Source of the DNA: Agarivorans sp. TSD2052
GTDB lineage: Bacteria > Pseudomonadota > Gammaproteobacteria > Enterobacterales > Celerinatantimonadaceae
Reading direction: 5' to 3'
Length of the DNA stretch: 64,000 bases
NCBI RefSeq assembly: GCF_023238625.1
Contig: NZ_CP096670.1
Coordinates: 2,469,501 to 2,533,500 of the forward strand
Of this stretch, positions 27,254 through 37,992 are shown piece after piece (position 1 is the first letter of the stretch; each line of letters opens with the position of its first letter). A program made the position numbers and the translations under genes. The notes beneath the pieces are model-generated. The model was given only the letters and a program-made list of their open reading frames with translations. It did not search any database and had not been told where the DNA came from.

Positions 27254-29023
27254 TTAATATGTGCGAATTTTAGGTTCAAATGCTTCACGTAGATTAGGTG
27301 ACATATTCACCTCACGACGCCCCATGGACTCAGTATCTGGACTAAACAACGAGTGGCATAGCCAATTTGCATCATCACGTTCAGGGTAATCGAAACGACT
27401 ATGTGCGCCACGGCTCTCAGTACGGAAATTAGCAGCATGGGCAGTTGCGATAGCCGTTGCCATAAGATTATCTAATTCCAAACACTCTACTCGCTGAGTA
27501 TTAAAGTCTGTTGATTTATCATCAAGACGCGCGTTTTCGAGACGTTTACGAATTGCTTGAAGCTCTTCAAGGCCCTGAGCCATCGACTCACCTTCTCGGA
27601 ATACCGAAAAGTTAAGTTGCATACATTGCTGTAAGTCTTTACGAATTTGCACCGGGTCTTCACCGTCGGCCGTAGAGTTTTCCCAACGATTATAACGCGC
27701 CATAGCAGCCTCTAACTCTGCGTCTGTTGCGTCAACCATATTGATGTCATCATTAAGATACTCACCAAGGAACTTACCCGCAGCGCGACCAAATACCACT
27801 AAATCAAGTAGAGAATTACCACCAAGTCGGTTAGCTCCATGTACCGATACACAAGCAATTTCACCTACCGCAAATAAGCCCGTAATAATTTCGTCTTCAC
27901 CCTTGTCATTTTGGGTTATGGCTTGACCATTAACATTACACGGCACTCCCCCCATTTGATAATGACAAGTCGGAATAACAGGGATAGGTTCTTTAACTGG
28001 ATCAACGTGAGCAAAGGTACGAGATAGTTCACAAATACCGGGTAAACGACTCTCTAAAACTTCTTCACCTAAATGGTCAAGTTTGAGTTTAATGTGCGGA
28101 CCCCATGGGCCTTCACAACCACGACCTTCTCGGATTTCAGTCATCATAGAGCGAGCGACAACATCACGACCGGCTAAATCTTTAGCATTTGGTGCGTAAC
28201 GCTCCATAAAGCGTTCGCCGTCTTTGTTGAGTAGATAACCGCCTTCGCCACGACAACCTTCTGTCACCAATACACCCGCTCCAGCGATACCCGTTGGGTG
28301 GAACTGCCACATTTCCATATCTTGAATCGGTACACCAGCACGCAAGGCCATGCCTACGCCGTCGCCGGTGTTAATGTGGGCATTAGTGGTAGAAGCAAAA
28401 ATTCGTCCTGCTCCGCCAGTCGCCAACACAGTGGCTTTGGCTTTAAAGTACACCACTTCACCGCTGTCGATATCCATTGCGGTACAACCGACAACATCGC
28501 CGTCAGCATTTTTCACTAAATCTAGTGCATACCATTCTGAAAAGATGGTGGTCTTTTTCTTAACATTTTGTTGATACAGCGTATGCAACAAAGCATGACC
28601 GGTGCGGTCTGCTGCAGCCGCTGTGCGCGCAGCTTGTTCGCCACCAAACTCTTTAGATTGACCACCAAATGGTCGTTGGTAGATAGAACCGTCTTCGAAT
28701 CGAGAAAAGGGTAATCCCATTTTTTCTAATTCAATGATGACTTCTGGGCCCACATTACACATATACTCAATAGCGTCTTGGTCACCAATGTAGTCTGAAC
28801 CTTTGACAGTATCGTACATGTGCCATTGCCAATTATCTTTATGTGAATTGCCTAAGGCCACCGTAATACCGCCTTGGGCTGATACGGTGTGAGAGCGCGT
28901 AGGAAATACTTTAGATATAAGAGCGCAAGATTTGCCCTCTTCTGAAATTTGTAAAGCGGCACGCATACCTGCGCCGCCAGCGCCAATAACTACGGCATCG
29001 AATTCTCGAATAGTAATAGCCAC
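27254..29023 (-). CDS. sdhA: SdhA, succinate dehydrogenase flavoprotein
   Basis: FAD-containing catalytic subunit of complex II. Dinucleotide-binding [16 protein letters not shown] is near residue 10, the covalent-FAD His is in [12 protein letters not shown] near 45, and active-site HPTG lies near 240. The frame is open to a TTG at 29038, but GTG 29023 starts the family N-terminus ([11 protein letters not shown]), follows a GGGGGTAGG ribosome site, lies five bases after the sdhD stop and gives 589 residues (E. coli 588). Confidence 0.96.
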   Translation of the reverse strand: MAITIREFDAVVIGAGGAGMRAALQISEEGKSCALISKVFPTRSHTVSAQGGITVALGNSHKDNWQWHMYDTVKGSDYIGDQDAIEYMCNVGPEVIIELEKMGLPFSRFEDGSIYQRPFGGQSKEFGGEQAARTAAAADRTGHALLHTLYQQNVKKKTTIFSEWYALDLVKNADGDVVGCTAMDIDSGEVVYFKAKATVLATGGAGRIFASTTNAHINTGDGVGMALRAGVPIQDMEMWQFHPTGIAGAGVLVTEGCRGEGGYLLNKDGERFMERYAPNAKDLAGRDVVARSMMTEIREGRGCEGPWGPHIKLKLDHLGEEVLESRLPGICELSRTFAHVDPVKEPIPVIPTCHYQMGGVPCNVNGQAITQNDKGEDEIITGLFAVGEIACVSVHGANRLGGNSLLDLVVFGRAAGKFLGEYLNDDINMVDATDAELEAAMARYNRWENSTADGEDPVQIRKDLQQCMQLNFSVFREGESMAQGLEELQAIRKRLENARLDDKSTDFNTQRVECLELDNLMATAIATAHAANFRTESRGAHSRFDYPERDDANWLCHSLFSPDTESMGRREVNMSPNLREAFEPKIRTY

Positions 29024-29028
29024 TCGAC

Positions 29029-29370
29029 CTACCCCCAAATAATAAACAAGCCACTAGCTACGTAAACAAGCGCTAGAACTGTTAAAGAAAACTGTAAACC
29101 CATTCGCAATGCCGCACATTTCACATAATCAGTGAGTACTTGCCATAAGCCAATCCAAGCATGGATGAGCATAGATAGCAGTGCTAGCAGTGTGAAAACT
29201 TTGGTTGGAAGCCAAGCGAAAAAACCACTCCAAGATTGGTAAGTCACGTCAGTACACGCAATAAAGCCAATAATATAAAGGGTGTATAAAGTTAAAATTA
29301 TGGCTGTTGCGCGGATGAGCAAAAAGTCATGCACTCCACTTCGGCCAAATGTTGCAGCGTTAGTTACCAT
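29029..29370 (-). CDS. sdhD: SdhD, succinate dehydrogenase membrane anchor
   Basis: A 113-residue protein with three membrane helices (residues about 17-37, 55-75, 90-112). [15 protein letters not shown] near residue 66 contains the heme/quinone-region His and Asp-Tyr of SdhD. With SdhC it anchors SdhAB in the inner membrane. Its ATG overlaps the sdhC end by seven bases. Confidence 0.94.
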   Translation of the reverse strand: MVTNAATFGRSGVHDFLLIRATAIILTLYTLYIIGFIACTDVTYQSWSGFFAWLPTKVFTLLALLSMLIHAWIGLWQVLTDYVKCAALRMGLQFSLTVLALVYVASGLFIIWG

Positions 29371-29741
29371 ACGATTACTCCCATTATTAACGCTAATACA
29401 GCGGTGACAATGAATGAGATTTTAGCGCTAGACGAGGCACTGTCTAACTCTTCCCAATAGCCCATATCCATGATCAAGTGGCGTATTCCACCCACAATGT
29501 GATACATCAGCGCCGTTAAGCTTGCCCACAAGATTAACTTTACAAAGAAGTTATCCATTATAGACAGCACATTTGCAAAACCCTCTGCAGAGTGAAGGGA
29601 CTCTGCGAGTAGGCCTAACAAAATAGCTAAGGCGAAGAAAGTAATCACACCGGAAACACGATGCAAGATGGATGCAATAGCAGTAATGGGAAATCTGATG
29701 GTTTGTAGGTCGAGGTTTACTGGTCTTTGTTTTATTTTCAC
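29364..29741 (-). CDS. sdhC: SdhC, succinate dehydrogenase cytochrome b556 subunit
   Basis: Quinone- and heme-binding anchor with three membrane helices. The N-terminus [20 protein letters not shown] is nearly identical to E. coli SdhC, and [13 protein letters not shown] near residue 81 carries the heme ligand His. The ORF extends to 29807, but GTG 29741 is chosen because it puts KIKQRPVNL at the protein start, giving 125 residues (E. coli 129). First gene of sdhCDAB, divergent from gltA. Confidence 0.93.
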   Translation of the reverse strand: MKIKQRPVNLDLQTIRFPITAIASILHRVSGVITFFALAILLGLLAESLHSAEGFANVLSIMDNFFVKLILWASLTALMYHIVGGIRHLIMDMGYWEELDSASSSAKISFIVTAVLALIMGVIVW

Positions 29742-29921
29742 GATTCTCTGCCCACTCAGGTCCTTGAGTATTATTATGATTATAAAGTCAGGCTCTGGAC
29801 AGTGCATTGAGTTGCGATAATGTTAATTTTGTGAACTTAAGGCCTAAAACTAGACTAAAGTCTAAAAACCAACATTTCCATTGTGCAAAAAATGCTCGGA
29901 CTAGCGCCACGCTTCGAATAA

Positions 29922-29950
29922 AGTATAACTCTCGCATAATACAAATACAA
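29922..29950 (-). promoter_or_regulatory. Candidate promoter of the sdh operon
   Basis: On the minus strand TTGTAT (29950-29945) and TATACT (29927-29922) are 17 bases apart. The start would leave an untranslated leader of about 175 bases before sdhC, which contains the palindrome TAGACT-AA-AGTCTA (29851-29864). The -10 is good, the -35 weak. Confidence 0.45.
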
Positions 29951-30055
29951 TTAACATTTCCTTCATTTGGCTACTTTAACGCTACGAAACAGCCAACTTA
30001 AATCGTATTTTTAACATTTTCGATATAAGTACCCACAAATCACAACCAAGGCTAA

Positions 30056-30085
30056 TTGACAATAGACCTAGTTCTGGGTCAGAAT
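30056..30085 (+). promoter_or_regulatory. Candidate promoter of gltA
   Basis: A perfect -35 box TTGACA at 30056-30061 is followed after 18 bases by CAGAAT at 30080-30085, placing the start about 50 bases before the gltA ATG. Spacing is one longer than ideal and the -10 is only a four-of-six match. The rest of the 400-base sdhC-gltA gap holds no gene I can see. Confidence 0.4.
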
Positions 30086-30143
30086 GTGCTGCGCTTTGTA
30101 TCCAAAAAAACAATACAATTAGAATAAGCAAGGGAGACGTGCT

Positions 30144-31415
30144 ATGGCTGACAATAAAGCCACCCTAACGCTACCAGGCCAAGAGGCATATGATTTGCCT
30201 ATTATGTCTGGTACAGCAGGACATGACGTAATTGATGTTCGAACACTAGGTAAGAAAGGGTATTTTACCTTTGACCCAGGTTTCTTAGCGACCGCTTCAT
30301 GTGAATCAAAAATCACCTACATCGATGGTGAGCAAGGCATTTTGTTGCATAGAGGTTACTCTATCGAAGACCTAGCAAAACATGCTGATTACCTTGAAGT
30401 TTGTTACATTCTATTATTCGGCGAGCGACCAAACGTCGAGCAATACGAAAAATTCAAAACCACCGTCACTCGCCATACTATGGTGCATGAACAGCTGATT
30501 CACTTTTTCCAAGGCTTCCGTCGTGATTCACACCCAATGGCTATTATGGTTGGTGTGGTTGGCGCATTATCTGCGTTTTATCATGACTCAATGGATATCA
30601 CCAACGAACGCCACCGTGAAATCGCGGCTTACCGCTTGATTTCAAAAATGCCGACTCTTGCTGCAATGAGCTACAAGTATTCAGCAGGACAACCCTTCGT
30701 TTATCCTCGCAACGATTTAAGCTACGCAGCAAACTTCCTTAATATGATGTTTTCAGTACCTACTGAAGAATATAAGGTGAGTGCTGTTGTAGAAAAAGCC
30801 ATGGACCGCATTTTTACCCTACATGCAGACCATGAACAAAATGCTTCAACTTCTACGGTTCGTTTAGCGGGCTCTTCTGGTGCAAACCCATTTGCTTGTA
30901 TCGCTGCTGGCATAGCCTGTCTATGGGGTCCTGCTCACGGTGGAGCTAATGAAGCTTGTTTGAACATGCTCGAAGAAATTGGTTCGGTAGATCGCATACC
31001 AGAATTTATTCAACGTGCTAAAGACAAGAATGACCCGTTCCGTTTAATGGGCTTTGGTCATCGGGTTTACAAAAACTACGATCCACGCGCTACCGTTATG
31101 CGTGAAAGTTGTCATGAAGTACTCAACGAACTAAACATTGATGATCCATTATTGGATGTAGCAATGGAATTAGAACGTATCGCGTTGTCTGACCCCTACT
31201 TCAAAGAGAAGAAGTTATTCCCTAATGTTGACTTCTACTCAGGCATCGTTTTAAAAGCGATCGGCATTCCAGTCAGTATGTTTACTGTGATTTTTGCTCT
31301 TTCTCGTACCGTGGGCTGGATTGCACACTGGAAAGAAATGATGGAAGAGTCTACGCAACGCATTGGTCGACCAAGACAGTTATATACTGGCGAACCTCAA
31401 CGACCATTTAAGTAG
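30144..31415 (+). CDS. gltA: GltA, citrate synthase
   Basis: Type II (hexameric, NADH-sensitive type) citrate synthase of 423 residues that condenses acetyl-CoA and oxaloacetate. The N-terminal beta domain [21 protein letters not shown] and the catalytic [24 protein letters not shown] and PNVDFYSG (Asp) segments are visible. GGGAG lies eight bases before ATG. Divergent from sdhCDAB, the same arrangement as in E. coli. Confidence 0.97.
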   Translation: MADNKATLTLPGQEAYDLPIMSGTAGHDVIDVRTLGKKGYFTFDPGFLATASCESKITYIDGEQGILLHRGYSIEDLAKHADYLEVCYILLFGERPNVEQYEKFKTTVTRHTMVHEQLIHFFQGFRRDSHPMAIMVGVVGALSAFYHDSMDITNERHREIAAYRLISKMPTLAAMSYKYSAGQPFVYPRNDLSYAANFLNMMFSVPTEEYKVSAVVEKAMDRIFTLHADHEQNASTSTVRLAGSSGANPFACIAAGIACLWGPAHGGANEACLNMLEEIGSVDRIPEFIQRAKDKNDPFRLMGFGHRVYKNYDPRATVMRESCHEVLNELNIDDPLLDVAMELERIALSDPYFKEKKLFPNVDFYSGIVLKAIGIPVSMFTVIFALSRTVGWIAHWKEMMEESTQRIGRPRQLYTGEPQRPFK

Positions 31416-31443
31416 AAAAACTACTTTACTAAGCGCTTAATAC

Positions 31444-31475
31444 AAAAAATCCGAAACATTTGTTTCGGATTTTTT
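31444..31475. terminator. Bidirectional terminator between gltA and the DUF2947 gene
   Basis: AAAAATCCGAAACA pairs with TGTTTCGGATTTTT around a two-base tip, with A-run and T-run at either side, serving both convergent genes. Confidence 0.92.
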
Positions 31476-31505
31476 ATACGTTCAAATAGTTAAACAATGC
31501 TATGA

Positions 31506-31982
31506 CTACTTAGGTTTATGACCTAACTGGTAACTGCCATTAGACAAAAACTGAGCCACTTCGCTGCGTTTTTTTGCAATAAGTAAAGCCCCATCATCCA
31601 TGAACAAAAAGTTTTTCCAACACCGCTTAAATACATCCCAAGTGGTTTCAATCACTGAGCGCTGATCATTACAATAATAAACCACTGTGTTATCTTGCCA
31701 CTGTAAATGCTCAAGTAACTCATCGGGAAGTGACTTTTGCTGGCTATCCCAGACATCTTCCCAATTACCCTGTTCACTCCATGTGTCTAGGCTAAAAGCC
31801 CAATCACCTTTTTTAAAAAAGTCGGGGTGGTCTACCTGCTTACTCACCAGATCTTTCCATAGAACAGCCGCTCGTTCTTCGGTCATAGGTTTAATCGCTG
31901 TGGTATCGTCTTCGCTGATAGGTAGGTCGGTTCGGCGAAATATCCACGCTTTTTTGTGTTCACTTAAGGCAATATAATTCAT
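31506..31982 (-). CDS. DUF2947 family protein
   Basis: The 158-residue soluble protein is recognised from its N-terminus (MNYIALSEHKKAWIFRRTD) and the IKPMTEERAAVLW segment, which resemble the DUF2947 family of marine gammaproteobacteria. It is rich in Trp (KGDWAFSLDTW, GNWEDVW, TTWDVFKRCWKNF) and acidic residues. Function unknown. ATG 31982 is chosen over the open 32015 because it starts the conserved part and follows AGAG. Convergent with gltA and downstream of kdsB, separated by 61 bases. Confidence 0.65.
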   Translation of the reverse strand: MNYIALSEHKKAWIFRRTDLPISEDDTTAIKPMTEERAAVLWKDLVSKQVDHPDFFKKGDWAFSLDTWSEQGNWEDVWDSQQKSLPDELLEHLQWQDNTVVYYCNDQRSVIETTWDVFKRCWKNFLFMDDGALLIAKKRSEVAQFLSNGSYQLGHKPK

Positions 31983-32043
31983 TCGTTCTCTAATATTGGT
32001 GACAGAAAAAACCAAAGATCAGCTCAATAGCGTTTGCCGATAT

Positions 32044-32778
32044 TTAGCTTAGTAAGGCACGTACTTTTTCTAAATCTTCCGGGGTGTCAACGCCATGAGC
32101 GGGTGTTTCAATGGCGGTTGCCATCTTTATTTTATAACCATGCCACAACACCCGTAACTGCTCTAACTTTTCCATCTTTTCTAATGGTGAAGGAGTGAGT
32201 TTCAAATACTCGCCGACGAAATGGGCGCGATAGGCATAAATACCGATATGGCGAAAATGCGAACCTATTTGCCAGTCGCCATCACGTTCATGCGGCACTG
32301 CTGCTCGACTGAAATATAAAGCATGCTCTTGTTTATCACAAACAACCTTCACCACATTGGGGTCGTGAATATCAGTATCATGAGTGATGGGTACCGATAA
32401 ACTTGCCATCTTCACATCCGGAGCAGCGTCTAATAAACCTGCAACCTGACTAATAACAGCCGGTGGAATGAGAGGCTCATCGCCTTGTACATTAACGACA
32501 ATTGTATCGGCATCAAATGCTAGCTTGTCACACACCTCAGCTAAGCGCTCTGTACCAGACTCATGAGTTGCTGCGGTCAATACCACTTCAGCACCAAAAC
32601 GTTGCGCTTCAGTAACGATACGTTGGTCATCGGTGGCAATGACCACCCGTTCAGCCCCTGATTGACAAGCTTGAAGATAGACCCGCTCAATCATGGTTTT
32701 TCCGGCAATGTCTTGCAAAGGCTTAGCAGGTAAACGGGTAGACTGGTAACGAGCAGGAATAACCACTACAAACTTCAT
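32044..32778 (-). CDS. kdsB: KdsB, CMP-KDO synthetase
   Basis: 3-deoxy-manno-octulosonate cytidylyltransferase, 244 residues, activates KDO with CTP for the LPS core. [20 protein letters not shown] at the N-terminus is the nucleotide-binding loop, and [12 protein letters not shown] near residue 95 binds the metal. Its ATG overlaps the ycaR stop by four bases (ATGA). Confidence 0.96.
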   Translation of the reverse strand: MKFVVVIPARYQSTRLPAKPLQDIAGKTMIERVYLQACQSGAERVVIATDDQRIVTEAQRFGAEVVLTAATHESGTERLAEVCDKLAFDADTIVVNVQGDEPLIPPAVISQVAGLLDAAPDVKMASLSVPITHDTDIHDPNVVKVVCDKQEHALYFSRAAVPHERDGDWQIGSHFRHIGIYAYRAHFVGEYLKLTPSPLEKMEKLEQLRVLWHGYKIKMATAIETPAHGVDTPEDLEKVRALLS

Positions 32779-32963
32779 TGAGGCAACTCACTGGCAGACA
32801 TTTCTCGCGCTTCATCAGCCAGTAACACCGGGATTGAATCCTTGATAGGGTAAGCCAAGCGGTCAAATTTACAGACTAATTCATTATTCACTTTGTCGTA
32901 ATGCAATTTACCTTTACACAGCGGACAAGCAACAATTTCTAACAAATTATGATCGACGGACAT
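32775..32963 (-). CDS. ycaR: YcaR, Trm112-family small zinc-ribbon-like protein
   Basis: A 62-residue protein with an ACPLCKGKL Cys pair near residue 12, a lone Cys in [12 protein letters not shown] and the IPVLL end of the Trm112/UPF0434 family. ATG 32963 has AGGA eight bases before it and matches E. coli YcaR in length; the frame continues upstream inside lpxK. It overlaps lpxK by 17 bases and kdsB by 4, so translation is coupled. Exact role is unknown; in the cluster it sits between LPS genes as in E. coli. Confidence 0.9.
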   Translation of the reverse strand: MSVDHNLLEIVACPLCKGKLHYDKVNNELVCKFDRLAYPIKDSIPVLLADEAREMSASELPQ

Positions 32964-33933
32964 CAGTTTTTTCCTGTAATAAACTAAAGAATCGTTGATA
33001 AAAGCTCTCTGGCAACTTGCTATCAACTGGCAAATAATACCAATTTTCACCTGCGGATTGACGATATTTTATCGCATCTTTTTCAGTCATAATCAGTGTT
33101 TTATTGAAAAACTCTCGCTGCTGCTCAGGCTCCAGTCGTCGATGATCACTCAAGGCTAACTGTTCCGAGACCTCAATACCTAACTGTTTAAGCGATTCGA
33201 AAAAGCGCTTCGGATTGCCTATACCAGCGAACGCAAGATCTGCGAACGTTAAGTTGTCGGCCAAGGTATTATCGTTCACTCGTCTAATGGGGCAAGCTTG
33301 CAGTGTTAACTCAAAGCTGTCACTGGAAAAAGCCGGTTGTCCATTCGTCACTATCATATCTACCGAGCGAAGCCGAACTGGTGGCTCTCTTAAAGGTCCA
33401 GCCGGTAGACACAAACGATTACCTAAGCGTCGTTCAGCATCAATAACAGCAATTTCAAGGTCACGACCTAAGGCGTAATGCTGCATACCATCATCACAAA
33501 TAATTAGGTTTACGTCATGCTCAATTATAGCTTGGCAGGCTTGCGAGCGATTGGGGTCGACCACCACTGGACATTCTGTGCGTAGGTGGATGAGTAGAGG
33601 CTCATCCCCACAGTGCGCAGGCAAGCTATTTCTACCCACATTATAAGGATAACTGGGCGCTTTAGCTCCATAGCCTCTGCTGACGACTCCGGGGCGAAAG
33701 CCCTGCTGCTTTGCCGCCTCAACTAGCGCTAGCACTACCGGTGTTTTTCCGTTACCACCAACACTAATATTGCCTACAACGACTACAGGCACCTTGGCTT
33801 GGTAAACCTTTAGAATGCCGCATCGAAATGCTAAGCGACGAAGAGCGGTAACCAATCGGAACAAGTAACTCAGTGGCAGCAACAAGCCAGTTTTCACTGG
33901 GTGCTGCCTACATGCTTGGTACCAAAACTTCAC
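32947..33933 (-). CDS. lpxK: LpxK, tetraacyldisaccharide 4'-kinase
   Basis: Lipid A kinase of 328 residues that phosphorylates the 4' position. The N-terminal membrane-associated helix precedes a P-loop ([15 protein letters not shown], near residue 55). The catalytic-region [15 protein letters not shown] lies near residue 147. The start is a GTG at 33933 that overlaps the msbA stop (TAGTG). Confidence 0.95.
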   Translation of the reverse strand: MKFWYQACRQHPVKTGLLLPLSYLFRLVTALRRLAFRCGILKVYQAKVPVVVVGNISVGGNGKTPVVLALVEAAKQQGFRPGVVSRGYGAKAPSYPYNVGRNSLPAHCGDEPLLIHLRTECPVVVDPNRSQACQAIIEHDVNLIICDDGMQHYALGRDLEIAVIDAERRLGNRLCLPAGPLREPPVRLRSVDMIVTNGQPAFSSDSFELTLQACPIRRVNDNTLADNLTFADLAFAGIGNPKRFFESLKQLGIEVSEQLALSDHRRLEPEQQREFFNKTLIMTEKDAIKYRQSAGENWYYLPVDSKLPESFYQRFFSLLQEKTDVRRS

Positions 33934-35681
33934 TACTTCTCACCAAACTGAATTTGATGAAGCTGGTAATAAGTTCCTTTTATGTCCATCAACTCAGCAT
34001 GGCTACCTTGCTCTACAATTACCCCTTCGTCTAGTACAACAATCATATCTGCGCTTTCAATAGTAGATAAACGGTGAGCAATGACGATAGCAGTGCGATC
34101 TGAACACACTCTATCGATAGCTTGTTGGATTTTACGCTCTGACTCGGTATCGAGTGCTGATGTCGCTTCGTCAAGAATCAATATTGGTGAATCCTTAAGT
34201 AAAGCACGAGCAATAGCGATACGTTGTCTTTGACCGCCAGACAACATGACGCCTTTTTCTCCAATCATCGTGTCATAACCATCTTCAAATTTTTCAACAA
34301 AACTTGAAACGTTGGCCATTTCAGCCACTCTTTCTATCTCTTCTCGGCTTGCACCGTCTTTGGCGTAACCGATATTTTCAGCAATAGTGCCACTAAACAA
34401 ATGTACTGTTTGAGAAACTTGAGCAAATTGATTTCGTAGACTTTTTAAGCGGTAATCTTGAACAGGGAGGCCATCGATTAATACCGCTCCACTGGTTACT
34501 TCGTATAATTTAGGTAGTAGGCTTGCAATAGTGGTTTTACCGCTACCTGATCGACCCACTAGCGCCACCGTTTGACCAGCTTCAATATTTAAGTTTATTC
34601 CTTTTAATACCAATTCATTCTTAGTGGGGTATTTAAAAGAAACATCTTTGAAACAAATATCACCGTTAACCGCAGACACTTCATGCCTACCAGTATCTGT
34701 TTCGGTATCCATATCTAACACGGTAAATAGGCTAGTACAGGCAGCCATAGCCCGTTGTACATCATTATTTAGCTGGGTAATCACACGCAGAGGTTTGAGC
34801 AACATCATCATCGACGTGACGATAATAGTGAAAGTACCAGGAGACAGTTCGGCAACTAACTCAGGTGACGAAGCGGCAAATAATACAATAGATAAACCAA
34901 TCGACGCGATAAACTGAACCGCAGGGTTGGCAATCGCGCCTACCGTTGCCATTTTCATTTGTTGGCGACGAATCATATTGCTCGCTTCGTTAAAGCGTTG
35001 TTCTTCTTTGGGTTGCCCGCCAAAGGACAATATTTCACGATGGCCATTTAACATTTGTTCAGTAGTGGTGGTGACATTACCCACCGCATGTTGCAAATGC
35101 GTACTAATTTTACGAAAACGTCGACTGACCATGCTAATGGCAAAACCTACCGGAGGACCAATGACAAAAAAGATTAGAGATAGTTGCCAGCTGTTATAAA
35201 ACATTAAGCATAACAAGCCAATTATGGTGGCGCTTTCTCGCACTAAGTTAACCAAGCTAGCGGTTGCAGCCGTGCTTACTTGGTTTGAGTCATAGGTAAT
35301 TTTGGACAAAAGAGTTCCGGTCGGGTTTTTGTCAAAAAATGAAACGGGCATCAACATTAAGTGATTAAATATCTGTCGCTGGATCTTCATCACAAGGTGA
35401 CCACCCACCCAAGACATGCCATAACTACTGGCAAAGCCACATAGCCCACGTAGTAGTACAATGCCTAAAACAAAAATCGGCATATAAGTGAGTATTGCCG
35501 GGTTATTGCCCGTCAGTCCTTCGTCTATAAGCGGCTTAATCGAATAGACAAATAAGGTATCTACGGCGCCATAACCAATCATGCCAATAATGGCAACTAT
35601 CAAGCCAATCTTGCGATCTTTAACGTAGCTCAGTAGGCGCAGATAATTTGCTTTTGTATCGGTAGCTGTTTCTGGAATCAT
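33933..35681 (-). CDS. msbA: MsbA, lipid A-core flippase (ABC transporter)
   Basis: Half-transporter of 582 residues (E. coli 582). Six membrane helices fill residues 20-310, and the nucleotide-binding domain has Walker A GRSGSGKTT near residue 377, signature LSGGQRQR near 482 and Walker B ILILDEATSALD near 502. It flips lipid A-core across the inner membrane for LPS export. Head of msbA-lpxK-ycaR-kdsB. Confidence 0.96.
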   Translation of the reverse strand: MIPETATDTKANYLRLLSYVKDRKIGLIVAIIGMIGYGAVDTLFVYSIKPLIDEGLTGNNPAILTYMPIFVLGIVLLRGLCGFASSYGMSWVGGHLVMKIQRQIFNHLMLMPVSFFDKNPTGTLLSKITYDSNQVSTAATASLVNLVRESATIIGLLCLMFYNSWQLSLIFFVIGPPVGFAISMVSRRFRKISTHLQHAVGNVTTTTEQMLNGHREILSFGGQPKEEQRFNEASNMIRRQQMKMATVGAIANPAVQFIASIGLSIVLFAASSPELVAELSPGTFTIIVTSMMMLLKPLRVITQLNNDVQRAMAACTSLFTVLDMDTETDTGRHEVSAVNGDICFKDVSFKYPTKNELVLKGINLNIEAGQTVALVGRSGSGKTTIASLLPKLYEVTSGAVLIDGLPVQDYRLKSLRNQFAQVSQTVHLFSGTIAENIGYAKDGASREEIERVAEMANVSSFVEKFEDGYDTMIGEKGVMLSGGQRQRIAIARALLKDSPILILDEATSALDTESERKIQQAIDRVCSDRTAIVIAHRLSTIESADMIVVLDEGVIVEQGSHAELMDIKGTYYQLHQIQFGEK

Positions 35682-35737
35682 AAGGACAAAGTTATTCCAT
35701 CGGAAAAATTGCCTTAGTTTAGCGTTTTATAGGTAAA

Positions 35738-37957
35738 TCACCAACTGATGATTTGTTGATACCATGGGCTAGTTAGCCGATAGCGTTGATTTTCTATTTG
35801 ATATGAACGGTCATAAATTTTAATTGTTATCGCCCCCTCCTTTCCGGTGATATGTTGCTGGCTGCCAGCATAGCGCTGTAGAACTCGATCACTGGGAAAA
35901 CCAAAACGATTAAAGGCTCCACTACTATGTATTACGACTGCTGGTTTTAGCTGTCGGATAAAGGGAGTAGAGGAAGAGCTATTACTTCCGTGATGTGGGC
36001 TAACTAAAAATGTACTGGACGCTAATCCCTGTGCCAATAGCATTTGCTCTGCTTGCTTCTCAATATCCCCAGTAAGCAACAAACTAAAGTGTCCATCCTC
36101 GATAAAAACGACACATGACCCTTGATTCCCATGCCCGCTATCGGCAATCGTAAAACTCAAGGTTAATTCAGCCCATTGCACTCGTTCAGAACAGCGCTCT
36201 TTGGGAAGGCGCTTGTCTCGTCCATAGTACTTTTCAGCAAATGTAAAACGTTGCTCAAGAATCTCTCTTCCTCCAGCATGGTCATTATCACCATGGCTAG
36301 TAATGATATACTTCACTGTCTTAATTTGTCGGTCTCGTAATACCGGTATAATGACACTCTCTGCATAATTGAAACCGCTGCGAAAACGCGCCCCGCTATC
36401 GTAAATGAGGGCTTCGTCATTGTGCAATATAAGTACCGACAAGCCTTGACCAACATCAAGAACCAAAATCTGCCATTTCGGTTGGTTCAGCCAAATAGCC
36501 GAAATAGCCGGAATACTGATAGCTAAACTAAGAAACACCACCGCCAGCCAGCGCCGATATAACAGTAAGGCCACTCCGCAACCGCCCATCACTATGAGCA
36601 AAGCGAGTGACACTTTCGGTAGAGTCAAGCTAAGGGCCTGATAGTTACTTATCATCACTAAGGCTTGATGAAGCCAAGCAAAAAGTTGATCAACAACCCC
36701 AGCCCATGGCTGGGAAATATCCCATTCGCTCACCAATAAAGCCATCAGCAGCATGACCATGGGTACCATCAATACAGTAAATATGGGCACGGCGACCAAA
36801 TTGATCAACACTGCGGCACTTGGTAATACACCAAACAGCAAAACTTGAATTGGAATCAATAAAATACTGATTGAAGCTTGAATAAACACCAGCATAAGTA
36901 AACGATTATTGGGGCCTATCCACAGGCACAATAGTACAATCGATACTGCAGAAAATGATAACCAAAGACTATTGCTATATATGCTAAACGGCCACAGCAG
37001 TAAAATAATAAAGGCACTGACTAAGATACCCTGCCACAAGGGTCGACGACTGAGCAATAAACCAGTAGATAAAGCACCGCCGTACATGATCAACGCTCGA
37101 ATCATCGGCAATTGCCAGCCCGCTAACCAGCAATAAATAAGACAACAAATGAAGCTAAACGCGGCCAAAACTGGCCTAGGCTGCTTGCCCGCTAACAGAC
37201 AGATAAAGGCTGCTAGATACCAAGACCAAAGCCCGATGATCCCTAAATGTAAACCTGATAATACGAATAGGTGGCTGAGCCCCGCTTCCCGATATAAGCG
37301 CATGTGCTGGTCACTCAGCAAGCGCTTGTCCCCCACCATTAAGGCAAGCATTTCACCGCCGTATGGGTAAGCCTGTAGCTGATTCGCTAATGTCGAAATC
37401 AAATCACTACGTAATGAAGCTTGGCTCTGTTCCGCAGTCAATGATATAACGCTGCCTTTAGCGATAACGGATTGTGACACTAACCAGCGCGCATAATTAA
37501 AACCTGCGGGGTTTAAACTGGCGACAGCAGGTTTTAAACGGGCAACCGCGTGTATCGATTGACCCACTCTAAGCTGAAGCGACCCTTGTTTAGATTTCTT
37601 AGTCTGATATAAGATAACTTTAGGCCGCCACAACGGTAAACTACGTTTAGCATTGAGTTGGCTTATACTTACCGTTATTTTTTGCCAATATTGATTATTA
37701 TCAACTGCCAACACGCTGCCATGTATGCTAAAGTTGCTGGCCTTTTGTTGTACGCTATCAACCCAAGATTGGTAATGAATGGCGTGGCTGGCGATCCAGC
37801 AAAGTCCAAATAAGAAACCAGCAATAAAGTAGTGACGTTTCCAGAGCAACACTACCAATGCAATATAGTTCACATATAAGGCTGTTAGGCTGAGAACACT
37901 CGGCCACATGAGTGATGATGTCATTGCTAGCAAACTTGCTAAAAGAAATGCATTCAT
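35738..37957 (-). CDS. comEC: ComEC/Rec2 family DNA uptake channel protein
   Basis: Large polytopic membrane protein, about 739 residues, in three parts: N-terminal OB-like DUF4131 region with membrane helices (1-190), the competence transmembrane domain (from LFVLSGLHLGIIGL near 235), and a C-terminal metallo-beta-lactamase-like domain (LDVGQGLSVLI near 510, SHGDNDHAGG near 554, VSPHHGSNSSS near 645). It would carry incoming single-stranded DNA into the cytoplasm in natural transformation. The ORF runs to a TTG at 37999, inside the divergent gene; ATG 37957 starts a normal membrane helix. Ribosome site weak. Confidence 0.9.
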   Translation of the reverse strand: MNAFLLASLLAMTSSLMWPSVLSLTALYVNYIALVVLLWKRHYFIAGFLFGLCWIASHAIHYQSWVDSVQQKASNFSIHGSVLAVDNNQYWQKITVSISQLNAKRSLPLWRPKVILYQTKKSKQGSLQLRVGQSIHAVARLKPAVASLNPAGFNYARWLVSQSVIAKGSVISLTAEQSQASLRSDLISTLANQLQAYPYGGEMLALMVGDKRLLSDQHMRLYREAGLSHLFVLSGLHLGIIGLWSWYLAAFICLLAGKQPRPVLAAFSFICCLIYCWLAGWQLPMIRALIMYGGALSTGLLLSRRPLWQGILVSAFIILLLWPFSIYSNSLWLSFSAVSIVLLCLWIGPNNRLLMLVFIQASISILLIPIQVLLFGVLPSAAVLINLVAVPIFTVLMVPMVMLLMALLVSEWDISQPWAGVVDQLFAWLHQALVMISNYQALSLTLPKVSLALLIVMGGCGVALLLYRRWLAVVFLSLAISIPAISAIWLNQPKWQILVLDVGQGLSVLILHNDEALIYDSGARFRSGFNYAESVIIPVLRDRQIKTVKYIITSHGDNDHAGGREILEQRFTFAEKYYGRDKRLPKERCSERVQWAELTLSFTIADSGHGNQGSCVVFIEDGHFSLLLTGDIEKQAEQMLLAQGLASSTFLVSPHHGSNSSSSTPFIRQLKPAVVIHSSGAFNRFGFPSDRVLQRYAGSQQHITGKEGAITIKIYDRSYQIENQRYRLTSPWYQQIISW

Positions 37958-37992
37958 AATTATTAAGAAGTTTATTATCAATAACAAACTAT

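Noticed and set aside
29024-29038. TTG 29038 as sdhA start.
   Set aside because: It overlaps the sdhD end and adds residues absent from SdhA; GTG 29023 fits length and ribosome site.
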